64,000 nucleotides of DNA from Brevibacterium sp. UMB1308A (GTDB lineage: Bacteria; Actinomycetota; Actinomycetes; Actinomycetales; Brevibacteriaceae): positions 62,001 to 126,000 of the forward strand of contig NZ_JASPDO010000001.1 in assembly GCF_030230605.1 (NCBI RefSeq), in the 5' to 3' direction. Shown here piece by piece: positions 47,698 to 56,446 of the stretch (position 1 is the stretch's first letter; each line of letters opens with the position of its first letter). Made by a program: the position numbers and the translations under genes. The notes below the pieces were generated by a model that was not told the origin of the DNA, searched no databases, and saw only the letters and a program-made list of their open reading frames with translations.

Positions 47698-48377
47698 TTC
47701 TCATTGTTGAGGACGATCCGACCCTGTCTCGTGCAATGGCGGTCAACCTCATTGCACGCGGCTATAAGGTTCTCACTGCAAACACGGGGGAGCAGGCGCT
47801 CACTATGGCTTCGGACCACCCAATTGAAGCCGTTTTGCTTGACCTTGGACTTCCGAACATGAGCGGTTTAGATGTCATTGACGGAATCCGCGGTTGGTCA
47901 CAGGTTCCCATTATTGTGGTGACCGCGCGACATGAAACGCAGTCAAAAATCGAAGCCTTAGATCGCGGTGCCGACGACTATGTGACCAAACCTTTTGCAC
48001 TGGGGGAGCTTTTGGCGCGTTTGCGGGCGAACCTGCGTCGTATTCCGCAAGAAACGGCTGAGCCGGTCATCGTCACCTCCGACGGCAGGTTGTCGATTGA
48101 CCTAGCCCGCAACATCGTGGCGGTGTCGGGTGAACAAGTGAGTCTTACGCCCCAAGAATGGAAGATTGTGAGCTATTTAGTGCGTCACCCTAACCGCCTG
48201 GTACGCCGGGAAGAACTCCTGGCAAACGTATGGGGTAAAGGCTATGAAAACGAAAACAACTACGCGCGCGTGTACATGTCACAAATTAGGCAGAAACTCG
48301 AAGTCGATTCGGCGGCGCCCAAGTACTTTATTACCGAACCAGGTATGGGGTATCGCTTCGTTCAAGGCGATGACTGA
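47694..48377 (+). CDS. kdpE: Response regulator KdpE
   Basis: A 227-residue OmpR-type regulator. The acidic pair is in IVEDDP, the phospho-acceptor is Asp50 (AVLLDLGLPN), the lysine is in DDYVTKPF, and the C-terminal winged helix ends NNYARVYMSQIRQKLE. Its GTG overlaps the kdpD stop, completing a kdpFABCDE operon in one direction. It presumably activates kdpFABC. Confidence 0.96.
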   Translation: MILIVEDDPTLSRAMAVNLIARGYKVLTANTGEQALTMASDHPIEAVLLDLGLPNMSGLDVIDGIRGWSQVPIIVVTARHETQSKIEALDRGADDYVTKPFALGELLARLRANLRRIPQETAEPVIVTSDGRLSIDLARNIVAVSGEQVSLTPQEWKIVSYLVRHPNRLVRREELLANVWGKGYENENNYARVYMSQIRQKLEVDSAAPKYFITEPGMGYRFVQGDD

Positions 48378-48402
48378 CCGGGGTTACCGGACGCAGTAAC
48401 GC

Positions 48403-48437
48403 CGAGGCGGGGTTGATCTGCGATCAGCCCCGCCTCG
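48403..48437. terminator. Bidirectional terminator between kdpE and the nucleotidase gene
   Basis: A 16-bp stem (CGAGGCGGGGTTGATC and its partner, with one G-T pair) closes a three-base loop and is followed by ATTTATATT. Confidence 0.85.
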
Positions 48438-48451
48438 ATTTATATTGGCTT

Positions 48452-50542
48452 TTAGTTCTTGCGGCGTGCAACCACCGTGATCACGGCACCTGCTGCAAGG
48501 AGAGCAACTCCTGCGCCCAGTGCCACACCGATCTGCGCACCTGTGCGTGGCAGCGGGTTCGAGGAATCCTTGCCAGCTTCGTTATCTGAACCGTCCGAGC
48601 TGTCTGAACCGTCAGAGTCGTCACCTGGCTTCTGGGAAGGCGCGTCCTCGGAAGGCTTTTCCGTTGGTGCGTCTTCAGTTGGCTCTTCGCCTGGAGCTTC
48701 TTCACCGGGTGCTTCCTCACCAGGAGCCTCTTCACCCGGTTCTTCCTCACCCGGAGCTTCTTCGACCGGACGGGTGGAAGACGTCAACCACCAGCTTTCG
48801 ACGAAGAAGTCCTTGGGGTCGATAACCTTGTTCTCCACCGTCCAGTCAACGATCGCTTCGCGGATCGCAATCTGGTCGTTGTACACCTCGGGCAGGTCAC
48901 TCACGGGGTAGCCCGAACCACCGGACGCACGGTAGTTGTTGATCGCCATGATGAACTCGTCGGAGTCCTTGAGCTCAGAACCGTCTTCCAAACGCAAGTT
49001 CTCAATGCGCTCGCCAACTGGCTTGGAGATGTTGATGTCGTACTTCACGCCGGTAACAGCGTCATACGAGTAGTCCGGGATGTCACGTCCGCGCTCAGTG
49101 TCAGGCGCGTTGGTGACTTCCTCCGGGTTGAAGTCAGCGCCTTCGTCTACCTGCTTGAAGTAGCGAGCCGACCACTCGAGGTACTCACGCAGCTGCTTAC
49201 CGTTGATCTTCACACCCGAAAGCGTGTTGTCGTACACGTACAGTCCGGCAACGTCGCGGATCGTGACATCGCCCTTCTTGAACTCTGCGGTACGGCTAAA
49301 TGGTGACGCCTGCGAAATGACCGGCAGGTCCTTGTATTCGCTGTCCTTGAGGGCCTTGCGAACAGTGTCAGCCTGCACGTGGGAAATGAAGTCCACAATC
49401 GCGGTGTCTTCGTAGCGCGAGGTCTTCGCACTCATGGTTTCAGTTGCCTGACCAACCACCTTGTTCACGTGCTTGATGGTCTTTTCGTGCGGAACCTTGA
49501 GCGCGTCCTTGAGTTCCTGGTCTTCAGGCACTTCTCCCGAGTAGTGTGGGGTGACTTTTGGCTTGTTGTCTTCCGACCAGTCGACCTCGAAGCCACCCTT
49601 ATCGTTTGGCACCAGGGAGAGGCCCACCTCGGACACGGAACGCGCCCAGAACTTAGGCTGTGTCACCAGCGCCTGCGTGCCGTCTACCTGCTCGACGTAC
49701 TCTTCAGGCTCATCCTGGTGAGAGTGTCCTGCGATCACAATGTCAATGTCAGGAACCTCGCGGGCGACCGAGGTGGCAAGGTCGTCGGTCTTGTTTTTAG
49801 GGTTCCATGTGGAACCTTCAGGGTCCTTACCAGAGTGCGCAAGGGCGACCACAACGTCAGCGCCGGCTTCTTTTGCCTTGGGAGCCCACTTCTTTGCAGA
49901 GGACACAATGTCATCGAAGTGTGCTTTGCCGTCGAGGTGCTGCTTGTCCCACACTGCAGAGCCGGGAGGGGTTACACCAACGACACCAACCTTGACGGTT
50001 TTTCCGTCAATTTCACGTTCGACGATGGTGTAGGGGTCGAACATCGGTTCGCCGGTAGCGTCGTCGATGACGTTCGCGCCCACGAGTGGGAAGTCGACCT
50101 GGTTCTGGTAGCGCTCCAGGAATTCGAGTCCGTAGTTAAATTCGTGGTTACCAACAACCTGAGCGTCGTAGCCAATCATGTTGTTTGCGGTAGCCATGGG
50201 ATGCTCTTCGCCGGTCTTCAGGATGTTTTCCTGGTTGGCGTAGTAGCTGGTGAGGGGGCTTCCCTGAATATTGTCTCCGTTGTCGAAGACGAAGACTTTG
50301 TCTTCTCCGCGGTCAGCGCGAACCTTCTTGACGATCGAGTTCACGCGGGTAAGGCCCAGTGAATCGTCTTCAGGGTACGGCTGGTCGGTGAAGTAGTCGA
50401 AGTCGTAAATGTGACCGTGTACGTCCGATGTTGCAAGGAAGCTCAGGTCGAGGTTTTCTGGTGCCGGCTGCGCCAGTGCAACGACCGGGCTACCAGTGAT
50501 AGCGCAGGCTGTAATAGCCGCGGCTAAGGTGCGAATTCGCAT
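48452..50542 (-). CDS. Cell-wall-anchored 5'-nucleotidase / metallophosphatase
   Basis: A 696-residue surface protein. A signal peptide is followed by a calcineurin-like domain (FLATSDVHGH, NGDNIQGSP, VVGNHEFNYG) and a 5'-nucleotidase C-terminal domain (YDNTLSGVKINGKQLREYLE, NNYRASGGSGYP). Next comes an acidic linker with repeated PGEEA units, then the sorting signal LPRTG (residues 664-668), a hydrophobic stretch and RRKN. A sortase would link it to peptidoglycan. It probably releases phosphate from nucleotides or 2',3'-cyclic nucleotides. Three Pho-box-like repeats lie 68-97 bp upstream. Confidence 0.93.
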   Translation of the reverse strand: MRIRTLAAAITACAITGSPVVALAQPAPENLDLSFLATSDVHGHIYDFDYFTDQPYPEDDSLGLTRVNSIVKKVRADRGEDKVFVFDNGDNIQGSPLTSYYANQENILKTGEEHPMATANNMIGYDAQVVGNHEFNYGLEFLERYQNQVDFPLVGANVIDDATGEPMFDPYTIVEREIDGKTVKVGVVGVTPPGSAVWDKQHLDGKAHFDDIVSSAKKWAPKAKEAGADVVVALAHSGKDPEGSTWNPKNKTDDLATSVAREVPDIDIVIAGHSHQDEPEEYVEQVDGTQALVTQPKFWARSVSEVGLSLVPNDKGGFEVDWSEDNKPKVTPHYSGEVPEDQELKDALKVPHEKTIKHVNKVVGQATETMSAKTSRYEDTAIVDFISHVQADTVRKALKDSEYKDLPVISQASPFSRTAEFKKGDVTIRDVAGLYVYDNTLSGVKINGKQLREYLEWSARYFKQVDEGADFNPEEVTNAPDTERGRDIPDYSYDAVTGVKYDINISKPVGERIENLRLEDGSELKDSDEFIMAINNYRASGGSGYPVSDLPEVYNDQIAIREAIVDWTVENKVIDPKDFFVESWWLTSSTRPVEEAPGEEEPGEEAPGEEAPGEEAPGEEPTEDAPTEKPSEDAPSQKPGDDSDGSDSSDGSDNEAGKDSSNPLPRTGAQIGVALGAGVALLAAGAVITVVARRKN

Positions 50543-50609
50543 CTCACAGGCTCATTTCTTAGGGAATTTTGGGGACCCTCTGAGTCTAGAATGTGAAAGA
50601 AGTGATTCT

Positions 50610-50638
50610 GGTTACGCACGGTTTAACCCGCGGTTAAG
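50610..50638 (-). promoter_or_regulatory. Candidate Pho box upstream of the 5'-nucleotidase gene
   Basis: Three repeats, GGTTACG, GTTTAAC and GGTTAAG (plus-strand reading), have TTA cores exactly 11 bp apart. This is the clearest of the three boxes in the window. Confidence 0.6.
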
Positions 50639-50689
50639 TATCCCTTCACTCGCACACCTAGCCACTGGCTGTTATTCGTAGAATCCTGC

Positions 50690-51775
50690 TCAGTAACGGA
50701 ACAGTGCTGCCACGTTCTCTACACTGCCGTCGGACATGATGATGAGCTTGCCCGAATTCTGCAGAGTGGCCAGAATGGCCTCGTTCACGGCATCAGCATT
50801 CCGCGTCACACTGGGGTTAATGAACAGCGTGTCCACTCGCCCTTCAACAGCTGCTTCGCGAATACTGTCACTCTGAGTAGAGGCCGAACCGGTTCCGAGC
50901 TTCGCCGAAAATCGTTCAAACACGGCGTCGTCTTGCGCTTTGAATGTGGGAAGCAGAGCCTCCCACGCGGCAGCGTGAAGTTCCTTGGGGGAGCGGTCGT
51001 CTGGGTTCCCCTTGACCATCGCGTCTTGCAGTGCGGGGTACGTGCAGAACTGCTTAAACGCCGGGTGTGCTTCAGCAACTGCAGCCAAAACCATGGGCTG
51101 TGACCGGGCCTTACCCAGCAAGTCGCCAACTCCCTGGCCCACAGCTTTGAGGAACTTGTCGACAAACACTGCGTCAACTTCATCTCCTGCTCCGTGACCG
51201 TGGAACATGGCGCGATCTCCACCGACTGAACGGGACTGGAGCTGGCGTTGGCGCTCATCCGGGCTCACAACATCGTCAAGCGAGGATGGAACTGTGTCAC
51301 CCAAGTCCAGCTGCGTAAGTGAGTCGCGGGTAGCGTCAAACAAACGCACCTTGGCACGTGAGAGAGCCAGAATGTAGAACTTGGAAGATTCGGCCAACGC
51401 CGTTGCCAGCGGGCGCAACGCGAACTGTTCGCCCACGTGGACGCGCTCAGCCAGCGGGACACCCACGCGGAAAACAAAGTGGACATTGTCAGCGGAATAC
51501 AGTGCGAGGCCGTCGCCTTGGTTACGCCAAAAAGGACCGTCGTTGATCAGTGCAGTGAACGGCTCTAAGCGCGCGTCAATGTCGCTACTTGAAAGTCCTG
51601 CCTCTGCAAGCTGCCGTTGTGCTTCACCAAGAAGCGATTTGAGGCGCGTAGAAGATTCGCGCGACTGTTGATCGGTGCGATCAACGGGCATGAGCACCGA
51701 AAGATGAGCTCCGGTAGCCTGTGCCATCTGGTCGAGGTGGGTTTTTTCGATCTGGTCAAAACTACTGTGTCCCAT
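50690..51775 (-). CDS. baeRF3-domain protein (bacterial archaeo-eukaryotic release factor family 3)
   Basis: A 361-residue protein resembling family 3 of the bacterial eRF1-like proteins: FYILALSRAKVRLFDATRDS in the central domain, a GHGAGDEVDAVFVDKFLKAV stretch, and ALFRY at the very end. Homologues are proposed to act on ribosomes, but none is well characterised. TAAGAT lies exactly six bases before the ATG, suggesting a leaderless mRNA. It stands alone between the nucleotidase and sucrase-ferredoxin genes. Confidence 0.75.
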   Translation of the reverse strand: MGHSSFDQIEKTHLDQMAQATGAHLSVLMPVDRTDQQSRESSTRLKSLLGEAQRQLAEAGLSSSDIDARLEPFTALINDGPFWRNQGDGLALYSADNVHFVFRVGVPLAERVHVGEQFALRPLATALAESSKFYILALSRAKVRLFDATRDSLTQLDLGDTVPSSLDDVVSPDERQRQLQSRSVGGDRAMFHGHGAGDEVDAVFVDKFLKAVGQGVGDLLGKARSQPMVLAAVAEAHPAFKQFCTYPALQDAMVKGNPDDRSPKELHAAAWEALLPTFKAQDDAVFERFSAKLGTGSASTQSDSIREAAVEGRVDTLFINPSVTRNADAVNEAILATLQNSGKLIIMSDGSVENVAALFRY

Positions 51776-51781
51776 GCATGG

Positions 51782-51787
51782 ATCTTA
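51782..51787 (-). promoter_or_regulatory. -10 element TAAGAT for the leaderless baeRF3 gene
   Basis: TAAGAT on the minus strand, six bases, then ATG. Confidence 0.4.
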
Positions 51788-51825
51788 CCCGGAATGTATG
51801 TGGCGCGCATCTCATTATGTGTATG

Positions 51826-52725
51826 TCACAGCAACGTAGCGTTAAACGCTTTAACCTCTTTATCGCCTTTTCCACACGTCGCCGGGCGCGGGGGTAGATC
51901 ACTGACTGTGTGCTCAACTTCTACCGCGTGCGTGTCCCCGTTTGCGCACTTCACCTGAAACACGGTGTCGCTTGTGGCTTCCACTCCAACGACATCGGCA
52001 ACCCCGGTGAGGAGGTAGTGGGACCGGACTGCCACCTCGGCGGCCTGCTCTGGTTTCGAAAACGCACTGCGCCCACGCAACAGATCCAGGTGAACCTGAT
52101 TATCGACAGCCAAGTCCCAGATCTGGCGCGCCGCTTGCGCGCCGGCCCGCCCGTACGTGAACCCCCATGGGAGGACGATCACAGCGGGTGCGAACCGGTG
52201 GCCACCCGTGTGGCTGGTTTCCCACACCCGCGCCGAGGTGGTTTCCTCGTGAGCGTCAGCGTCCTGTGGCTCGCTGGCATGCTGCGACAAAAGCGCTGCA
52301 ACCGGGCGACCTTTGAGAGCACAGCAGACATCGCGCTTGCCATGCGTGCAGATGAGTGCCAAAGGCGATTCGACGGCGGTAGCGCCGGGTATCGTCGCAG
52401 GGTTAGATACGTCCAAATCAAGGAGATCGGACACGCTTTTGATGGTGAGGGTGTACAGAGCTTCCTTGCCTGGCGTTGACTCTGCAACAAACACGCGGTG
52501 ACCATTTGCGTCTTGACCCTCCCGGCCAGGCTCGCGAATGAACTGGAACCGCGCATTGTGCGCATTCATGTGGGCTTTGATTTGGGATGCTAGTTCCTCA
52601 CCCAGGGCAAAGCCGTCCAAAGCGTCATGGCCCCATCCGTGGCTGAACTCCACGCACACCCACCGGGTCGCTTCAAGAGCAGTCCCAAGAAGAGGCTCGT
52701 CAAAAAAGTCAGAACACGCCGTCAT
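51826..52725 (-). CDS. Sucrase/ferredoxin-like family protein
   Basis: A 299-residue protein of the Suc_Fer-like family, with a thioredoxin-like fold predicted to bind a [2Fe-2S] cluster. The motif CTHGKRDVCCALKGRPVA provides cysteines, and TSHTGGHRFAPAVIVLPWG supplies the conserved HxGGHRxAP stretch. Despite the name, sucrase activity is not expected; the role is unknown. An AAAGGA ribosome site precedes the ATG. Confidence 0.85.
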   Translation of the reverse strand: MTACSDFFDEPLLGTALEATRWVCVEFSHGWGHDALDGFALGEELASQIKAHMNAHNARFQFIREPGREGQDANGHRVFVAESTPGKEALYTLTIKSVSDLLDLDVSNPATIPGATAVESPLALICTHGKRDVCCALKGRPVAALLSQHASEPQDADAHEETTSARVWETSHTGGHRFAPAVIVLPWGFTYGRAGAQAARQIWDLAVDNQVHLDLLRGRSAFSKPEQAAEVAVRSHYLLTGVADVVGVEATSDTVFQVKCANGDTHAVEVEHTVSDLPPRPATCGKGDKEVKAFNATLL

Positions 52726-52746
52726 GCACAGGTCCTTTATGTAAAA

Positions 52747-54375
52747 CTACGCGTTGTTTGCTTCGGTTGCCATGGGTTCATCATCAAGTTCGAACCCGTG
52801 AATCTTCTCCAGGCGGGTCCAACGCCACACTCCGGCGAGGACCAATCCAGTAAGCACCACCAGAGTGACGATCATGCCCACCCACACCTGGTGAGTGATG
52901 GCCACGGAGATGTAACCAACCAAAGCGGCAACGGCAGTAGCCAAAGAGTATGGCAACTGCGTCTGTACGTGAGTGACAACTTCACACCCTGCACCAGTCG
53001 ACGACAAGATAGTGGTGTCGGAAATAGGTGAGCAGTGGTCGCCCATCACCGCACCTGCAAGAACTGCACCCAGAGCAGGCAGCACCATGTCGGTCGCACC
53101 TACTGCCAACAGGATGTCCCCGGCAAGCGGGATCAGCAGGCCGAATGAGCCCCACGAGGTTCCCGTGGCAAATGCCATAGCCGCTGCAACCACGAACATG
53201 AGCGGGACCAACCACTGGGTGGGGATGCCTGCATTTTCAACGAGTCCACCTAGGTATTCGCCGGTGCCCAAAGCTTCGACCACGGTTCCCAGCATCCACG
53301 CGAGGATCAAAATGTAGATGGCTGGAAGCATGGACTTAGTGCCTTCGGCAACCCCCTTAAACAGGGTGCCTGCATTGAACTTGGAGTGACTACTTGTGTA
53401 ACGGAAGTAGTAGAACACGGCGGCGATAAGACCGGCGATGCCTCCGTACAAGAGTGAGTTGGGCACCAAGGTAGAGGCGAGCATGTCCATGGGGTTAGCA
53501 CTTCCGCTTTCCATGTAACCGGTGATGAACATGGCGCCAATAACACCGACAACCAAGAACACGAACGGAACGATCAACGAGCGGAGTGCGCCGGGACGGT
53601 AAACAGGGAGGTCTTCGGAAAGCTCGCCGGGGATTTCGGCGTCTTTTGCAAACATTTCGCCTTCGGCTAGGGCCCTGCGTTCTTCCCGCCGCATGGGTCC
53701 AGCTTCCAGACTGAAAATGATGACCATGAAGACCACGACGATCGCACCGATCGCGTAATAGTTCGCAGCCGCTGCTCCCAAAAAGCCCATGACCCCATTA
53801 GGAGCGACCGCGGCTGCCACAATGATGGGGGCCATAAGACCAATGATCGAAGCGCCCCAACTTGAAAACGGTGCGAGAACAGAAACAGGAGCAGCAGTTG
53901 AGTCGATGATATACGCGAGTTTCGCACGCGAAACTTTGAACCGGTCAGACACCGGACGTGCGACCTGCCCCACCGCCAAAGCGTTGAAATAGTCATCAAT
54001 GAAGATGGCAATTCCCAAAAACGCGGCAAGCAGCTTTGCTCCACGGCGTGACTTGATGTGTTTAACTGCCCAATCCGAAAATGCTTCTGTTCCCCCAGCC
54101 ATGAGCACGAGCGCGGTAATGACTCCCAGGATCACCAGGAAGATCAGGTTGAACACCTGGTCAGTGTTCACTCGCCCAGCTTCAGAGTCCCAGAAGATTA
54201 CCGCGAACGCTGACCAGATTTGAGACAGCGTACCCAGAGGGTTGAAGTTTTCAACGAGAAGAGCTGCGAGAACCACGCCCAACCCCAGGCTGAGAACCAC
54301 CCGCCGGGTGACGATCGCACTGATAATCGCGATGAAAGGCGGAAGGATTGTGAGGATTGGATACTGGTCAACCAC
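52747..54375 (-). CDS. Na+/H+ antiporter, NhaC family
   Basis: A membrane protein of about 542 residues with at least eleven hydrophobic segments. NhaC-type features include AVFIDDYFNALAVGQVARPV-like polar helix breaks (FIDDYFNALAVG), FATGTSWGSFGLLIPLAGD and GDHCSPISDTTILSSTGAGC. It should exchange sodium for protons or a related amine. The GTG start nine bases after AAGGGAG is preferred; another GTG six bases upstream is possible. Confidence 0.88.
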   Translation of the reverse strand: MVDQYPILTILPPFIAIISAIVTRRVVLSLGLGVVLAALLVENFNPLGTLSQIWSAFAVIFWDSEAGRVNTDQVFNLIFLVILGVITALVLMAGGTEAFSDWAVKHIKSRRGAKLLAAFLGIAIFIDDYFNALAVGQVARPVSDRFKVSRAKLAYIIDSTAAPVSVLAPFSSWGASIIGLMAPIIVAAAVAPNGVMGFLGAAAANYYAIGAIVVVFMVIIFSLEAGPMRREERRALAEGEMFAKDAEIPGELSEDLPVYRPGALRSLIVPFVFLVVGVIGAMFITGYMESGSANPMDMLASTLVPNSLLYGGIAGLIAAVFYYFRYTSSHSKFNAGTLFKGVAEGTKSMLPAIYILILAWMLGTVVEALGTGEYLGGLVENAGIPTQWLVPLMFVVAAAMAFATGTSWGSFGLLIPLAGDILLAVGATDMVLPALGAVLAGAVMGDHCSPISDTTILSSTGAGCEVVTHVQTQLPYSLATAVAALVGYISVAITHQVWVGMIVTLVVLTGLVLAGVWRWTRLEKIHGFELDDEPMATEANNA

Positions 54376-54425
54376 GGACACTAACTCCCTTGTCTTGAAG
54401 GTTGGTACAGACAGTTTAACGGGGT

Positions 54426-55139
54426 TTAGTGACCGCGGGCGATCCATTCGTCCAGTTGAGGACGTTCAGCGCCAATTGTTGTGGCGTCACCGTGCCCAGT
54501 GAGAACCACGGTTGAATCTGGGAGCTCAAACAGTGTGGAGCGAATCGAATCAATGATGGTGTCAAAGGACGAATACGACCGTCCAGTGGCGCCCGGACCA
54601 CCAGAAAACAGAGTGTCGCCGGACAGCAAAACGGGAACGCCGGCGTTTTCGCCTAGTTCGTCGCGCAACTGGTCTACAGCCTGCCCGAGGTCGTTTGGCA
54701 ACTGGGCGAGCGTGAGTCCGCTTTCGATGTAGAAGCATGTGGAACCGGGGGAGTGGCCCGGCGTGTGCAAGGCTTTTAACTGAAGTCCCGCGATGCTGAA
54801 CGTGTTTCCATCCTGGATGTTTTCATCCGGTTTAACGTCTGGGAATACGGCGTCCCACAGCATCGCGTCCTCTGCATTGAGGCACACGGGGATACCGCCC
54901 AGCGAGTCCTTCGTTTCAAGTGCGTAGCGAATGTGGTCGTCGTGACCGTGTGTGAGCAGGATACGTTCGCAAAAACGTGTTCCCACCTGATCTGCCACGC
55001 GTTCAGGGTCGTGGGCAGGGTCAACGACAACGACCTCGGCGTCATCCCCAACTATCCACACGTTGTTGTCCACGTCCCACGTTCCGCCGTCAAGCGAAAA
55101 AGTGCCGGACGTGATGAGTCGTTCAATTCGCGCTGTCAT
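54426..55139 (-). CDS. MBL-fold metallo-hydrolase linked to mycothiol-dependent formaldehyde oxidation
   Basis: A 237-residue metallo-beta-lactamase-fold protein. Metal ligands are in [27 protein letters not shown] and VLTGHGD. Start chosen at MTARIERLI, overlapping the dehydrogenase stop by 17 bases. In mycobacteria a similar hydrolase (Rv2260) follows the mycothiol-dependent dehydrogenase (Rv2259); a role in hydrolysing S-formylmycothiol is plausible but inferred. Confidence 0.85.
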   Translation of the reverse strand: MTARIERLITSGTFSLDGGTWDVDNNVWIVGDDAEVVVVDPAHDPERVADQVGTRFCERILLTHGHDDHIRYALETKDSLGGIPVCLNAEDAMLWDAVFPDVKPDENIQDGNTFSIAGLQLKALHTPGHSPGSTCFYIESGLTLAQLPNDLGQAVDQLRDELGENAGVPVLLSGDTLFSGGPGATGRSYSSFDTIIDSIRSTLFELPDSTVVLTGHGDATTIGAERPQLDEWIARGH

Positions 55140-56226
55140 TGATAACCACCGATCGTAGAACTTCACCGCGTCCCATTTTGGCAAACGCGTCTTCAACTTG
55201 GTCAATTGTGATGCGTTCAGAAACGAATTTGTCCAGAGGCAGGCGACCTTGTTTGAACAGGTCGATGAACATGGGGAAGTCGCGTTCGGGCAAGCAGTCG
55301 CCGTACCAGCTGGACTTCAACGAGCCACCGCGGCCAAAAACGTCGAGGAGCGGAACGGACAGCTCCATTTCAGGGGTAGGTACTCCCACGAGCACCACAG
55401 TTCCGGCGAGATCGCGGGCGTAGAAGGCCTGGCGCCACGTTTCAGGAACCCCAACCGCGTCGATCACGACGTCAGCACCAAAACCACCGGTGAGTTCCTG
55501 CACAGCGGTGACAACGTCATCCTCGCCGAGGTCGCGCGAGTTGATGGTGTGCGTGGCGCCAAGGTCTGTTGCCCACTGAAGCTTCCGGTCGTCAAAGTCG
55601 ATCGCAATGATGCGGGAGGCGCCTGCCAGGCGTGCTCCAGCAACGGCTGCCGCTCCCACTCCACCACAGCCGATGACAGCGACGGATTGACCGCGCGTGA
55701 CTTGACCGGTGTTGATGGCTGCACCCAGACCGGCCATGACACCGCACCCCAACAGGCCAGCGACCGCCGGGTCGGTTTCTTCGACTTTGGTGCACTGCCC
55801 GGCAGCCACCAGGGTCTTGTCTGCGAAGCTACCGATTCCAAGGGCCGCTTCGAGTTCCGTGCCGTCGGTGAGAGTCATCTTCTGAGTCGCGTTGTGGGTG
55901 TCGAAGCAGTACCACGGTTCGCCTCGTTTACAGGCGCGGCACTCACCACAGATGGCGCGCCAGTTGAGAATCACGAAGTCGCCAGGCTCCACATTTGTGA
56001 CACCTTCGCCTACCTGGGAAACGACTCCCGCGGATTCGTGACCCAGCAGGTACGGGTAGTTGTCTCCGATTCCGCCTTCGCGGTAGTGAAAGTCCGTGTG
56101 GCACACACCGCATGACTGCACGTCGACCACGACCTCGCCTGGGCCGGGATCTGGAATGACGATGTCGACGAGTTCGACCGGCTGTCCTTTAGCTTTGGCA
56201 ACGATGCCTTTAACTGTTGTGGGCAC
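55123..56226 (-). CDS. mscR: S-(hydroxymethyl)mycothiol dehydrogenase
   Basis: A 367-residue zinc alcohol dehydrogenase of class III type. The catalytic zinc site is in [14 protein letters not shown] and GHESAGVV; the structural zinc site is [15 protein letters not shown]. The NAD-binding motif is [13 protein letters not shown]. It oxidises the formaldehyde-mycothiol adduct and can act on S-nitrosomycothiol. The GTG start follows AGGAG. It lies upstream of and overlaps the MBL hydrolase gene. Confidence 0.93.
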   Translation of the reverse strand: MPTTVKGIVAKAKGQPVELVDIVIPDPGPGEVVVDVQSCGVCHTDFHYREGGIGDNYPYLLGHESAGVVSQVGEGVTNVEPGDFVILNWRAICGECRACKRGEPWYCFDTHNATQKMTLTDGTELEAALGIGSFADKTLVAAGQCTKVEETDPAVAGLLGCGVMAGLGAAINTGQVTRGQSVAVIGCGGVGAAAVAGARLAGASRIIAIDFDDRKLQWATDLGATHTINSRDLGEDDVVTAVQELTGGFGADVVIDAVGVPETWRQAFYARDLAGTVVLVGVPTPEMELSVPLLDVFGRGGSLKSSWYGDCLPERDFPMFIDLFKQGRLPLDKFVSERITIDQVEDAFAKMGRGEVLRSVVINDSAN

Positions 56227-56270
56227 GTCAACTCCTATGCGTGATCGACTAGGTGTATAAATCCCAGTCT

Positions 56271-56317
56271 ATGTAGGAACCGCGTTCAGCTTCTATAGCT
56301 GAACGCGGTTCCTACAT
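56271..56317 (-). terminator. Terminator after metS
   Basis: Two perfectly complementary 20-base arms flank a seven-base loop, between metS and the mscR start. It separates the two minus-strand units. Confidence 0.9.
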
Positions 56318-56338
56318 GGTTACTTAGCTCTAACAGAC

Positions 56339-56446
56339 TCAGCCTTCGACGTCTGAGTGCTTCTTCAAGTGCACGATCGCGGCTCCCAATCCACCCCATA
56401 CGGTGATAATGGACAGCAGCATCATGATGATTGCCGATGTGGTCAT
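56339..56446 (-). CDS. metS: Small subunit of methionine/alanine importer, MetS
   Basis: A 35-residue peptide, MTTSAIIMMLLSIITVWGGL then GAAIVHLKKHSDVEG. One membrane helix and the W-G-G-L...A...H pattern match MetS, the small partner of MetP in Corynebacterium glutamicum. Its ATG overlaps the metP stop (ATGA), with AAGGAG upstream. A strong terminator follows. Confidence 0.85.
   Translation of the reverse strand: MTTSAIIMMLLSIITVWGGLGAAIVHLKKHSDVEG

Noticed and set aside
49379..50362. Long open frame (327 codons) antisense to the nucleotidase gene
   Set aside because: It mirrors the codon bias of the real gene on the other strand, lacks a ribosome site and has no recognisable domain.
55198..56115. 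Long open frame (305 codons) antisense to the mycothiol-dependent dehydrogenase
   Set aside because: The dehydrogenase on the other strand has complete catalytic motifs; this frame has none.
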